Source of the DNA: Rotaria sp. Silwood1
Taxonomy: Eukaryota > Rotifera > Eurotatoria > Philodinida > Philodinidae
Assembly (NCBI GenBank): GCA_905250075.1
Contig: CAJNOP010000126.1
Coordinates: forward strand, 437,316 to 501,315
DNA: 64,000 nucleotides
Direction of reading: 5' to 3'
Shown here: piece by piece, positions 53,085 through 64,000 of the stretch
Numbering within the stretch: position 1 is the stretch's first letter
Layout: every line of letters starts with the position of its first letter
Notes under the pieces: generated by a model
Database searches by the model: none
What the model was told of the DNA's origin: nothing
The model's input: the letters and a program-made list of their open reading frames with translations, nothing else
Translations under genes and position numbers: made by a program

Positions 53085-54028
53085 TCATGTAAGAATACAA
53101 TATGGCATAAGTGTTGTTGAGCTTACATTCTCTCGACATAGTGGACATCGAGATGATGTAGCTAATAATTGACCAGTACATAATGTACACATAACATGGC
53201 GACATTGTGTTATTATTAAATAAACACCTGTACGTTGTAAATGACTAAGTGTTTCAAGACAAATTGGACATTGTTGTACATCAATAGATAATTTACGTTC
53301 GAATGAATTACGTGAACAAGATATTGAAATAAGTTCATCTTCTGTTAAATCAATTAATTCATTATTATTTTCGTTATTATCATCATCATTAGTAAGAATT
53401 TCAAGAGATTCATGATCATCATCATTAGATAATTGTAGTTGTTCAATTTCATCATCTATTATTGCAGGTTCTTCATCATTTTGTTCTTGAACAATTTCCA
53501 CATCTTCAATATCAGATGAAGATATGGATGTATTAATGATAGAAGATACTGATGGAGGTATATCATCAGTTACATCAATTCCCTGATCATCATCGGAATC
53601 TGAATCCGAAACAACAATTATTGGATTATTAGTTTCTGAAATAAAATTATTAATATTTTGCTGTTCAATTTCAATAATATCATCATCACCATCATTATCA
53701 TTATCGCCATTATGATATTCATTTTGGCTAAAACATTCGTACAAAAATAAGTATATCAATTAATTTTAGTTAAGAGAATCATGTCCAACCTGTTTTCATC
53801 AATAGTCACTGGTGAAACAATAGGTTCATCAATAATTATTTCTTCATCGTCGTCATCATCATCATCATCATCATCTTCTATTACTATTTGATTGTCATTA
53901 TCTGGTGGTGGTGTCGGCGAAGAAATAAAGATACGAGGACGTTTGGGTGCTGGTTCATATTCATCTGAGATTTGTGAATTTGATAAAGGGGATGAAGGAG
54001 GTGATGATGAATGAAGTTGTCGTTTCAT
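53085..54028 (-). CDS. RNF4-like SUMO-targeted ubiquitin ligase, 293 aa
   Basis: Two exons (54028-53790 and 53727-53085) join in phase. The C-terminal 55 residues form a RING finger of RNF4 type: CPICLETL, then CRHVMCTLCTGQLL, then CPLCREN, ending about 12 residues from the C-terminus as in RNF4. The rest is acidic and disordered and contains several SUMO-interaction-like hydrophobic cores next to acids: QIVIEDDDDDD, IIVVSDSDSDDD, DVEIVQE and ELIDLTEDE. Several such motifs plus a C-terminal RING define the RNF4/Slx5-8 class, which ubiquitinates poly-SUMO chains in the nucleus for proteasomal removal. KRPRIF near residue 30 could be a nuclear signal. In-frame codons continue a little upstream of the chosen ATG to an AG (TTATCTTAG), so a 5' exon or UTR intron is possible. 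Confidence 0.8.
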
Positions 54029-54614
54029 CGCTTTTGTTTGATCATGTAAATCTAAGATAAATGAAATGAAGAAAAAAAAACTACACCCATATCATCATGA
54101 TATTTATAATAAAATGAAACAATTTATAAACTTGTAAGTGCACAAAAAGGAGCATAGCGACATTCGATTTATCGTGAGTAAGATTTTTTTTTTTGGTTTA
54201 TTTTTCTGTATGGCTAGCATTTGTGTAACAATTAGAAAGAAACTAAATAGATGTCAGTAAAAAAACTAAGAATCAATTTTTGGAAAAATTATTATTTTTT
54301 TTTTGAAAAGAAATACTTTCATAAATAAAATAATATCTAAAGAAATGCAATTATGCTTTTAAATTCATATTTAAGAGTATGTCAAATAAATACCATCTGA
54401 ACATTTTCCATGATTGGATATGAGTCATTGAGAAAGATTTTTCCTTTATTTCATGTAATTTCATCTAAAAATTGCTTAAAATAAAGCATGACACATATCT
54501 TTTATCATTTTTTTATTTTGTATCTCGTTGAGTAACACTCAACTTAAAATATTTCACTCTTCGTCTGTCACAAAAAACACATAGAATTATTTTATTACAG
54601 ATTATTACTACAAA
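54029..54614. promoter_or_regulatory. Divergent promoter region, RNF4-like and NXF1 genes
   Basis: The two start codons face away from each other across 586 bp of AT-rich DNA, so the promoters must be packed together or shared. A pyrimidine-rich stretch ending in TTATTACAG lies 14 nt before the NXF1 ATG. Confidence 0.5.
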
Positions 54615-57600
54615 ATGTTTAATCGAAACGATTTTTCTCATAATGGTGGTAAACATCATACAGATCCAATATCATCTCGATATAATTCGAAATATAATCG
54701 ACGTGGTGATCGAAACAATTATCGTCCAGTATTTAATCATAATGCAGATGATGTTGATAGACTTATGGCATCAATAAATCGTCATTTAACAACTGATGGA
54801 AATCCATCTCAAGATTTATCATCAAGACGATATGTAACTAAAAGTATTCAAGATCGTCGACCAATTCGTTCAAATAATCAATTAAAAAATGCTCAAAGAA
54901 ATCAAATAGGTTGGTGGCGCATAGCCATTCAACAAGCTGGTGAAATTGGTAAAGAACGTGTTATGTCAACACTTAAAGCTCATTGTCCTCGTCAATTTCA
55001 ACCTTATCATGTAAATATTCATTTGATAATATATTTCTACTATTTATTTCATTATTTATTCTTTTAGTATTTTATTGATCCTCATACGAAAGCAGGTGTT
55101 TTCTTTGTTCATTATCAACAAGATGCTGATATGATAAAACGAGCTAATGGAAAAATTGAAGTTCAAAATTTAGATATAGTAAGTAACAAAAAAAAGCACG
55201 AAGTGAGATTTTCCCAAACGAGAAGTTCACCTACGAACACTTTGTATCTGGACGAATATTTGACTAAAAATGAACATCATACTTTTTCAGACTAAAATTG
55301 ATGAAAATATAGTTTATATCTGATGATATAAATAAGTTTGTTACAATTCTTAAGAAAATTGAAAAAAAAAGAATTGCTCAAAAATTTGCGTGAAAATGGC
55401 GATATCATCAGAAAAACTTATATTTGACAAAATTAAACTGTTCGATAGAGAAATTAAATAAATTTTCTCGAATCTCTAAATCGAACTCTATCCAATAGTA
55501 AAAACTATTCTTTTGCTATAGTGTCACACAAATGGCTAATTGTGTGAAATGAGCAATTCAGCTTATTAGTGTTTTTCATATAAAACAGAATAATTTTGAA
55601 GAAAAAAGTTTTTCCCAAAAAATGGTTAACCCTACTTTGATCGAAAAAAAAACTTTCGAAAGATAAAAATGTCGAAAATAACCATTGTAAAAATGCCGAA
55701 CGATAAAAATATCGAACTATAAAAATATCGAAAATTAAAATGCCGACATATAAAAATGCAACATGTAGAAATTTCGAAAAAAGCGATGTCGATAGGCAAA
55801 AATATCGAAAGATAAATATATCGAAATAGAAAAATGTCGAAACCCTAATAATGATGATTGAAGAAGCTATCAAATCCCTATGAACCAATGTATAATCGAG
55901 AAAAAGTGGGTTTTAATAAATTTATTTCATTTTAATATATGGATAAAAAAATTTTTATATACGTCGACAATGACAAAGAATTAAAAAGTGAAAATAAACA
56001 TTAACTTAATTTATGGGAAATTTTAAGTCTAATTTTTTGATGTACCGATAAGAAGTGATAAGCCATGAAGAAGTTGAGAGTAGGGGTGGGAAGTTACCGT
56101 TACGTTACCAAGTAACTAGTAACTCGCAAGTTACTAGTTACCGAGTAACTAGTAACGTCGGAGTTACCAGTTACCCGGTAACTAGTAACTTCGGAGTTAC
56201 TAGTTACTTTTGGTAGGTAACTTGTCTAAAAAGTGGAGATATCGCTTCCTAATGAGTGAATACCATCATTACAGTACTTATTCAGCTCACGAGTTACCGA
56301 GTAACTAGTAACGCACATAGGAGTTACTAGTTATCAAGTAACTCGTAATTTAATTGAGTGATGAATAGATGATATTCAGTCATTAGGAAGCGATATCTCG
56401 ACTTTTTAGACAAGTTACCTACCAAAAGTAACTAGTAACTTCGAAGTTACTAGTTACCTGGTAACTGGTAACTCCGGCGTTACTAGTTAGTCGGTAACTA
56501 GTAACTCAAAAGTTACTAGTTACCCGGTAACGTAACTCCCGGGTAACGGTAACTTCCCACCCCTAGTTGAGAAGTATTCATAGATTCATATTTTTATCTT
56601 TCGATATTTTTACCTAGCGATATTTTTTTCTTTTGACATTTTGACCTTTCGATATTTTTACCTTTCGGTGTTAAAAAATTCGAAATTTAAGTTTCGGTAT
56701 TTTTACTTTTCGCTATTTCAAGCTTTCGACATTTTTATCATTCTGCATTTTTATATTTCGACATTTTACTTTCGACATTTTTACTTTCGATCAAAGTAGG
56801 GTGAATCCAAAAAATGTCTTGTTTTTTCTTAAAAATGTTTTTCTACGTCATATCCAATCATCTTCGCGCATGAAAATCACATGTCCATCTACTATGCGGA
56901 AAATGCACATTAAATTCTTCTCCAACGAAATTCAAGCGTAGCATCTTTGAAACATTTCTGAAATGAAGAAATTATTTTATATTCTTTTCATTTTTTTTTT
57001 AAGCTTCGTATTATGGTTGGAAAAGTTTCAGCTCCTATACCATCAATGGATGAAGATCTACGACCACATTTTAAAGTAAATAATACAAGGCCAAAAGAAA
57101 TTTTTTCATTTTCTTATATACGATCTTTAGGATTATTTGCTCAGTCGTCGTTTTAATCAACAAACACTTCAATTAGATTTATCAAATTTAGCTAATGATG
57201 AAGGTAATAAGAAAGTTTGATTTTAATATGAAATTATAATGTTAAAATATTTAGAATTAAGTTCATTGGGTATCTTTCCACAATTTAATAAACATGCATT
57301 CATACGTGATGTTGTTGATATCATTAATAAAGATATTCATATGGTTAGTATTAATATTTATTAATACATTGATAATTTTTTTAAATTTCTTTATAGACAC
57401 GACAATTAGATTTGGGTTCAAATAATATAATGAATTTATATGAATTTCGTAATCTTCATTTAAATAATCTTGTACAACTAAGTTTTGCTTCAAATCAAGT
57501 TTGTTATTTAAAAAAACAAGATATAAGTATTATTTCAATATTAAAATTATGTATTTTTTAGTTAAAAAATGTTGACGATTTTGATAATCTTCAACATTTA

Positions 57601-59957
57601 TCGCAATTAGTTCATATATATATTAAAAATAATCCATTAACATTATCCAATAACAAATCCAATAATTCAATCGATAATATAATCAGGTCAGATCGAAAAA
57701 CTTTTTCTTTTCATGGACATTCACAACAGACAGAAACAAAAAGAAAATATCTATTTAAATCGAATGTTTTATTTTCTATGGTTTATTTTTATTATCTTAT
57801 TTTTATTCTCAACAGATCATTTGATTTCACTTGAGTTAAAAAGCAAAAAAAATCAGAAGTCATTCGAATGGAAAACAAACTAAAAAAAATAACATTTAGA
57901 CAAACGAAATCGTTTTATTACATTAAATGAGAGAATGTGTGAATGGTATTTGTACGTCGAAAACTTATTCAAGTGTGAGAGTGTAATGAAGATAATCATG
58001 TAAAATTTTATTGTAAATGATATCGAAATTTTTTTTGTACGTCGAAAAAAAAAACAAAAGCAAGATCGAAATCTTTTTCGTTCAATCAACAGCAATGAAT
58101 AATTAATTAATTTTATATTTGAATTAAATTTATATTGTATCCGATGTCAAACTATTGCAAAAAAGTAAAAATTAATTATAATTGATTAATAATCAATCCT
58201 TTGGAATTTATTATAAAATAAGTTAAACTTCTATCTGTGATAGTATTGTATTCTTGCTGATTATATTATCAATTTTTGGACATCGGATTACCAAAAACAA
58301 AACAAAATTGATATTTATTAATTTATATAAACATAAATTAATTGAATCGTTTAACAACAGCGTACAAATGGACACACAATTAAATCTTTTTTTTTTTGTA
58401 TAAATATGATGAGAGATATGATTATTGTAAAATGTGATAAACGATTTCGATGAAATTTACAATTACATAAACATCATAAATCGATGAATGACAAATGTGA
58501 ATAAGAATGATTAAATGAGATATTAAGTAAGATCACAAAAAAAATCAATATAAAACATTCAATTTAAAAATGGCAGGGCAAAGGCTTAGCTTGTTTGTTG
58601 TTGTTTGGGTGTCTATATTTTCAGTTGTATTTTGCAAATAAGCATCCATCAATTTGGTCCATCTAATACCATTCTAGTATCATACAGCAAAAATTACCAC
58701 AACTCAAACGAATCGTATGTTTATGTTACTAATAAAACTTTTAATGACTAATATATATATATATTTTTTTTTTATACAAAGGATGATATTGATCTTAAAC
58801 CGGCTATTCGTTTTGCAACTGATATTCAAACAATAACATTACCAAAGTCATTACCACATTGTGTACCACATGATATGCAAGGATTTATAACTCAATTTAT
58901 TGAACAATTTTATCGATTATTTGATACATATGGTCGTAGTGAATTACATGCATGTTATCATGATTTATGTATGTTATCATTATGTATTACAAAATTAGAA
59001 GATGCACATGTACCTATACGACAATATAAATATGGTTCATTATTATCAGAATCAAGAAATTTACAATTTGTTGCCGATAATAATAAACGTATAAGTTTAT
59101 TACGACATGGTAAAACGGCAGTATTAGATTTTTTAAGAGTTAAATTTCCATTAACAAAACATGATGGAAATTCATTTCATGTTGATTTTATTTCAACAGC
59201 TGTAAGTTATTGATGAAGTATTGTTATATAATTTTATTGATTATATTTTACAGAATAATCGAGCTATTTTTACGATAAATGGTCTTTATAAAGAAGGTAA
59301 ATTGAATTCAAAAAAAAAATTATTAATTTTGTTTTCTATCATGAAATTTTATTGTTTTAGTGGATCAAGATACAAATAATCCTATACGTTGTTTTCAACG
59401 TACATTTACTTGTGCTTCAACTACGACTGGGTAAATATGAATTTCTTTTCTTCTCAGATTTAATATTATTATTATTATTTAGTATACTTATCGTAGCTGA
59501 TCATATTATATTAAGTAGTGCTACTGATGCACAAATTTCAGTATGTATAATATTGAATTTTGATTATGAAGAAATAATAATTTTTATTTTTGTTGTGTAG
59601 AAAATGACTCATTCTTCAACAACACCATCATCATCAACACAAAGTTCAAATAATACGAATACCAATATTGATATACAAAATCAACAAATGATTGAAAAAT
59701 TTTCTCAACAATCAGGCATGAATATTGAATATTCAACATTGTAAGTTTATTATTATAATTTATATAAGTAAAACATATCTATTTTTGCTGCAGATGTTTA
59801 CAACAAAATAATTGGAACTATAATAAAGCTGCAGAAGTATTTCTTGATTTACAAAATAAGGTTAGTTTTAATTTATGTTGTTGTTTTAGTTATCGAATGA
59901 ATGTTTCATATTTTTATTTAGAATCAGATTCCACCTGCCGCTTTCAATAAATCTTAA
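54615..59957 (+). CDS. NXF1: Nuclear mRNA export factor NXF1 (TAP), 15 exons, 612 aa
   Basis: Exons: 54615-55010, 55068-55178, 57004-57075, 57131-57203, 57255-57343, 57397-57498, 57562-57686, 58678-58714, 58782-59201, 59254-59296, 59361-59430, 59483-59540, 59601-59740, 59794-59860, 59922-59957. The sum is 613 codons and all phases agree. Domains match human NXF1 (619 aa): Arg/Asn-rich N-terminus; RNA-binding RRM-like domain (GWWRIAIQQAGEIGKERVM, about residues 98-180); leucine-rich repeats (LQLDLSNL, RQLDLGSNNI, VQLSFASNQL, VHIYIKNNPL, about 195-330); NTF2-like domain (FITQFIEQFYRLFDTYGR to ILIVADHIIL, about 345-530), which pairs with NXT1; C-terminal UBA-like TAP-C domain (MIEKFSQQSGMNIEYSTLCL, then NNWNYNKAAEVFLDL), which binds nucleoporin FG repeats. 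Intron 2 (1.8 kb) holds the nested elements. The small 37-nt exon 8 completes the last leucine-rich repeat (KLPQLKRI). Confidence 0.95.
55625..56806. mobile_element. Inverted-repeat element with tandem ATCGAAA-type arms in NXF1 intron 2
   Basis: The left end (CCCTACTTTGATCGAAA near 55630) is the exact complement of the right end (TTTCGATCAAAGTAGGG near 56785-56801). A direct repeat CCAAAAAATG occurs on both sides (55615-55624 and 56807-56816). The arms (to about 55850, and from about 56585) consist of loosely repeated words such as GATAAAAATATCGAAA and, on the other side, TTTCGATATTTTTACC. There is no coding capacity. A second element (56081-56565) sits inside it. Confidence 0.8.
56081..56565. 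mobile_element. Inner palindromic element made of GTTACTAGTTAC words
   Basis: The ends are TAGGGGTGGGAAGTTACC at 56081 and its complement ending CCCACCCCTA at 56565, flanked by GTTGAGAG (56073-56080) and GTTGAGAA (56566-56573), a likely 8-bp target duplication with one change. Both arms are arrays of GTAACTAGTAACT/AGTTACTAGTTAC, and the inner stretch CGCTTCCTAATGAGTGAATA (near 56244) is answered by its complement near 56376. The 8-bp duplication and GGGGTGGG end are typical of hAT elements. The whole 485 bp can fold on itself, and each word is itself nearly palindromic. Confidence 0.85.
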
Positions 59958-60829
59958 TTTCATGGTTCAATTCATAGACTATGTCTCTATTAGAATTTTG
60001 ACACTATTTTGTTTTGTTTCTTCGTTTTTTTAATAATTTTGTTTTTGAAACTAAAGTGTACGCGTTTTTTTTTTCTTTTGATGTTATGAACGAGGTTTAT
60101 TAGTGTAAATGTACTAAACATTCAATAAAACTTGGAAAAAAATAAAGTTTGCCGTTCTCAGTATAAATAATACAACGGATGTGAAATATAAGTCGTCTGA
60201 TATCCAAAATTGTTAAATGCATTATGATACAAAATATATTCACTCATTTTTTCACAATTTACACACTACTGATTAGAGGGAGAAGTGATTAGCTAAAATC
60301 AGACTATTTCAGTCTTTCCAAACATATGCTCAGAATTTTCTACTAGGATTTAACGGAACAACTATCATCAGACCGTTTCGAGTGAAATCAAAATAATGGT
60401 TGTCGAATATACTAATTTTGTCAATGTTGTACTTTGATCGAAAATTATCCAATGTAAAACAGTTGTCTGATGACTCAGTCTTGAAGTATTGAAATGTATG
60501 TACTGTTAGAAGCAGTTTTTGAAAGAGCCATTTTTTTACCAATGCCGACTTTGATAGAAACTAGTGTTTTAGTAGAAACACATAAATCGTTTTAGTGATA
60601 TGATACTCCGCTTATTGTAATATCTAATTCACTGCTGTACAATAATGTTAAGTTGGAGTTTTTCCAAGACATGCACCCAAACTGCTATTTTGTTTTTGTA
60701 CAGATACATGACTTCTACATTATAAGGTGAATATCATCAGAAAGAACAATAATGCTTTGTACTATTGTTCATAAAGCCATTATATAAGAATGATGCACAA
60801 TATTCAATATGATGATATTAAGACAAACT
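59958..60829. other. Spacer between NXF1 and the F-box pseudogene
   Basis: It carries candidate polyadenylation signals AATAAA at about 60124 and 60142 for NXF1. No further gene is visible; the minus-strand frame at 60330-60542 has no support. Confidence 0.5.
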
Positions 60830-63759
60830 ATGGCAACAACATTGGAACATCTCTCCGTCGAATTACTCTATGAAATATTTCTTTACTTCCAATTTCATGA
60901 AATATTCAATATTTTTTCTAATCTTAATTCACGATTTGCTGCTATCATAAATAGCATGCCATCTATGCCCATTTACTTGGGTTTCAATGAAATGAGTATA
61001 GCAGTGACCGAATTTTATTATAGATATTTATCACAACCAAACATTTGTAATCAACATATTTCATTATGTGTTTCAAATGCATCAGCTTTTGATAATGATT
61101 TATGGTTAGCTGAACATGTATCTACATTTATCAATCTTCTTCATTTATCTTTAATTGACATTAAACGTTCTTCTTTTGAATTGATTCTCATTCATTGTCA
61201 CCAATGAATTCTCTCATCATATTTAGTATGCACTTTCCAACAACTGATCGTGCTGCATATACGTATATAGGTGTGCCTGAAGGTGCATATTATGAACGAA
61301 TTTTTCACTTATTTCCTTCATTACGTGTATGTCATCTGCGTTTTTGGCGATACATACATTATACTCTAGATACTGAACTCGTTCTACCATTTGAAAGAAC
61401 TTTTATGTCTATTCAAACTAATCTTTTAAACTTACAATCACTTGTACTTCGACAATGCTCATCAGGCTTTCTATCATGTTTATTTGAGCATCTTTCACAA
61501 TTGGAAAAGCTCAGCTTTGAACGGAGTGCTCCTTGGCTGCCTCCTAAACATCCACTAGAACAAGGTCATAAAAAGTAAGTTTCTTTCTTTAATATAACAA
61601 ATATTTTAATTTATGAATTTAATGTAAAGTATATGAGAGAATAGAATGTATTTAATCATTTGATCAGAAATTCTAGTTAAAACTGAATTATCTCTGAACT
61701 GACAATATAAATTTTTAATAATTTGTATTCAATTTTAGAGTCGCATATTAATAATAGCGAAAAGATGTCAGATGGTTCATAAATTACAAATGAGTGATAT
61801 ATTAGATTTTGAAATGTAGACAAAAAAATATGAGAAAATCAGTTAAAATGATGAGCTCTTATATGCAATTATAGATGAATGCATGTAAAAATGATTGATA
61901 TAAATCATGTAGTTTCGGTGAGATTAAGATAAAAGTTACTATTTTTATTGTTCTTAAGTAATGACTAGACCTTTTCACTTACGGAAAGAAGTAACAAAGT
62001 TGAATATACTTCGTTAGTATTTGAGTTTATTATTGTGACATTTTTCGATTTATTCTTGCAAAGGAAAAGCTTCTCTTCATTTCCTTAGTATTTATTTAAG
62101 TCTTGAGATTTAAACATATTAGACTCAAATCAATGATGAAAAATCGAAAACTATTCCTAAATAAAAATCGAGCAGCTCCAAAGACAAGGCCAGAATAGGT
62201 CGTAAAATGAATGACAATGTCGAATGAATTCTTTTAGAAAAAGATGACGATTTTCATAGAGGGTAGAAACTACTTTGTAATAAAAGAGAATATATTTCGG
62301 AAACTTGTTATGAAATATTTGTCTTGTTTCTATTATGGGACTTCTTTTGGATTTTTCTCATAACTTTATCAGAAGTATTATTTGTTAAACACTAATCAGG
62401 AGGCAGGTAGTTTAGCAGAAAATCAGAAAGAAAAAGTCATATCGACGATATAATCAATTTAAAAGATAGAAAATCTTCGAAATAAGTATGACTATAGCCA
62501 CGATTATATTATGGAATGATCTTAACTGAAAGAAATGTTTGTTCTTGCGTGTTTTTGACTCTTGCGTAGATAAATCAAAGAAAAAAGTATGTTCCACTAA
62601 GAAATTGAATGATATAAATGACGCATTTTTTATTGTTGCGAAATAATCTTGTTAATCCATTTTAGTCGAGTTATTCCCATTAATAGACATCTTGCTCCGA
62701 ATCTATGTTATCTTAATATAAAATAGAATGAATACATCATGACTGTGAAATCAATTAATGAGTTATTTTCACTAACGAACTTCATATTAGTGGCATATGT
62801 GAATGGTCCCTATGTTCTTCACAATTTACTATCGATGCTTTCCAATCAATGTTTATATTCGTTTTATGTTAACTGGTCTGTGAAAATTGTAATGATACCA
62901 CTAGAAACAAATAAAATCTTATCCGACACATTTGAACAGCTCAAAGGACCAGTGCCAATTGAATAAAAACTATCTTTCGAAGAAAATATGTATTCTATTA
63001 CAGCTGTAACATTACCAAGAATGGAGAAATATTTCTGTGTCCATTCTTATCTACATAATAGTGTGCATGGGTATAAAATAGACAGTGTGTTTTAATATCG
63101 AACATTTTTTTGTATTTAGACACAGTCGATGGTCATATGATAAACGTGCCTTGAACAGTCAGTGGCTTCGATGCAATATGATTCGTATGAGTGTCAATTA
63201 TGACCAAATCAACGATGAGTTTCTTTATTTGTCACCACCTATCGTTCCTTGGCATCAAGTCATATCGCTTATTATTGCTCAACTATTCAATTCAATTCAT
63301 CTTCACCTTCTCTTTTCACAACTCACTAATCTACGTATTCTAGAACTGCATTACCGATCAGAATATGCTAGTAAAATTAATTTAAAAGAGGAAACATTAA
63401 TTGATCTTCTTAACGATGCTTCTTTGTGCAATATGGTTATGTCAAATGGATTACGACAACTCAATCTTATTACTTTTTGGAATCAACCAAATTTGATAAA
63501 TAATGCCTATTTAATTGTCGAACGATTACCACATTTGTAATTCATATTACTAGATGGTAATAGCAATCAATTCATTAAAATGTCACATATACTTATCAAT
63601 GGTCTTTCGAAATTAAATTTTCTCACAATTATTGGTTGTATTAAATATGGTAAACTTTATGAGAAAAAATTACGAGATCTACAGAATTCAATTATCCGTT
63701 CTTTTCGAACAGAAGTTCCTAACACGACAGATGAAGATACACTTTTTGTATGGTTATAA
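60830..63759 (+). pseudogene. Decayed F-box/leucine-rich-repeat gene
   Basis: ATG 60830 opens MATTLEHLSVELLYEIFLYF, an F-box of the form LExLSxELLxEIFxYF that recruits Skp1-cullin ligases; FSNLNSRFAAII completes it. The chain then continues as irregular leucine-rich segments: FHLFPSLRVCHLRFWRYI, LLNLQSLVLRQC, LLSMLSNQCLYSFYV, LFSQLTNLRILELHY, GLRQLNLITFW. It ends in TLFVWL before TAA 63757-63759. Breaks: a one-base frame change near 61195-61205; in-frame stops TAG 62724, TAA 62964 and TAA 63538. Intron borders survive with matching phase (61574-62665, with GTAAGT and TTTTAG; and about 63072-63119). The decay is recent, since the reading resumes in frame after each stop. This type of F-box protein forms large families in bdelloid rotifers, which is one reason for my host inference. 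Confidence 0.75.
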
Positions 63760-64000
63760 TAAAATAAAACTTCGAATATTTCTTTGTTTTGTTGTATTGA
63801 AACTTCTTTTTGTAAAAGAGTCGTAAGAATTTTTCAATATGAATTAAGTGAAACGTTTTTGAATTTTGCTTTGTATGTTAAAGCAACAACGAAACGTTAT
63901 TCATTGAAGATCAAGAAAAAAATGTATTCGCAGATTATGCAAAACAAAAAACAATTTTCTTTCTTTAACATCAAAAAAGACTAATCAATCATATAAAAAT
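63760..64000. other. 3' flank of the F-box pseudogene
   Basis: An AT-rich end of the window with an AATAAAA signal directly after the stop. No separate feature is supported. Confidence 0.5.

Noticed and set aside
56081..56565. CRISPR-like array
   Set aside because: The repeated words are contiguous variants with no unique spacers of even length, are arranged as an inverted repeat, and sit in an intron of a eukaryotic gene.
57687..57840. Early end of NXF1 after the leucine-rich repeats (reading RSFDFT then stop)
   Set aside because: The 37-nt exon at 58678-58714 joins exon 7 and exon 9 in phase and completes the conserved last repeat, so the full-length NXF1 is the better model.

Overview
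The window reads as a bdelloid-rotifer-like invertebrate genome. It is very AT-rich, its protein genes are cut by many 45-80 bp GT-AG introns, and it holds a decayed F-box/leucine-rich gene of the kind that is abundant in bdelloids, two genes with a microbial look, and many small inverted-repeat DNA elements. The assignment to rotifers is an inference; no species marker is visible.

Layout. 2-1924 (+): 3' part of an uninterrupted GH116-like glycoside hydrolase. 4000-4548 (-): 182-aa Ser/Thr-rich protein of unknown function. 6732-9961 (+): ZSWIM2-type E3 ubiquitin ligase (SWIM, RING, ZZ, RING). 10414-10977 (-): small secreted protein with a DUF6973-like motif set. 11433-26053 (-): very long virilizer/VIRMA gene, the scaffold of the m6A writer complex. 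26054-35647: a 9.6 kb gene-poor stretch with a decayed gene, a nest of two transposable elements, a tRNA-Thr(UGU) and a 10-N assembly gap. 35648-47019 (-): complete muscle-type (class II) myosin heavy chain. 49690-52809 (-): splicing factor CDC40/PRP17. 53085-54028 (-): RNF4-like SUMO-targeted ubiquitin ligase. 54615-59957 (+): mRNA export receptor NXF1, divergent from the RNF4-like gene. 60830-63759 (+): decayed F-box gene.

Three intact genes act at successive steps of mRNA life (VIRMA in methylation, CDC40 in the second splicing step, NXF1 in export). In an animal genome this is most likely chance rather than an operon-like arrangement; the two ubiquitin ligases are also unrelated to each other.

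The most unusual feature is the mobile DNA. At two unlinked places (29605-31430 and 55625-56806) an inverted-repeat element whose arms are built of short tandem words has been invaded by a second inverted-repeat element. Two of the four elements have 8-bp flanking duplications (one exact, one 7 of 8), which suggests non-autonomous hAT elements, and one carries an apparently captured exon. Smaller palindromes sit in introns of ZSWIM2 (9128-9402) and VIRMA (14217-14600, 22998-23176). All elements lie in introns or intergenic DNA. Other noteworthy points are a 7-nt microexon in the myosin motor domain, a GC-AG intron in VIRMA, and splice-acceptor-like motifs lying directly against several start codons, as expected if transcripts receive a trans-spliced leader.
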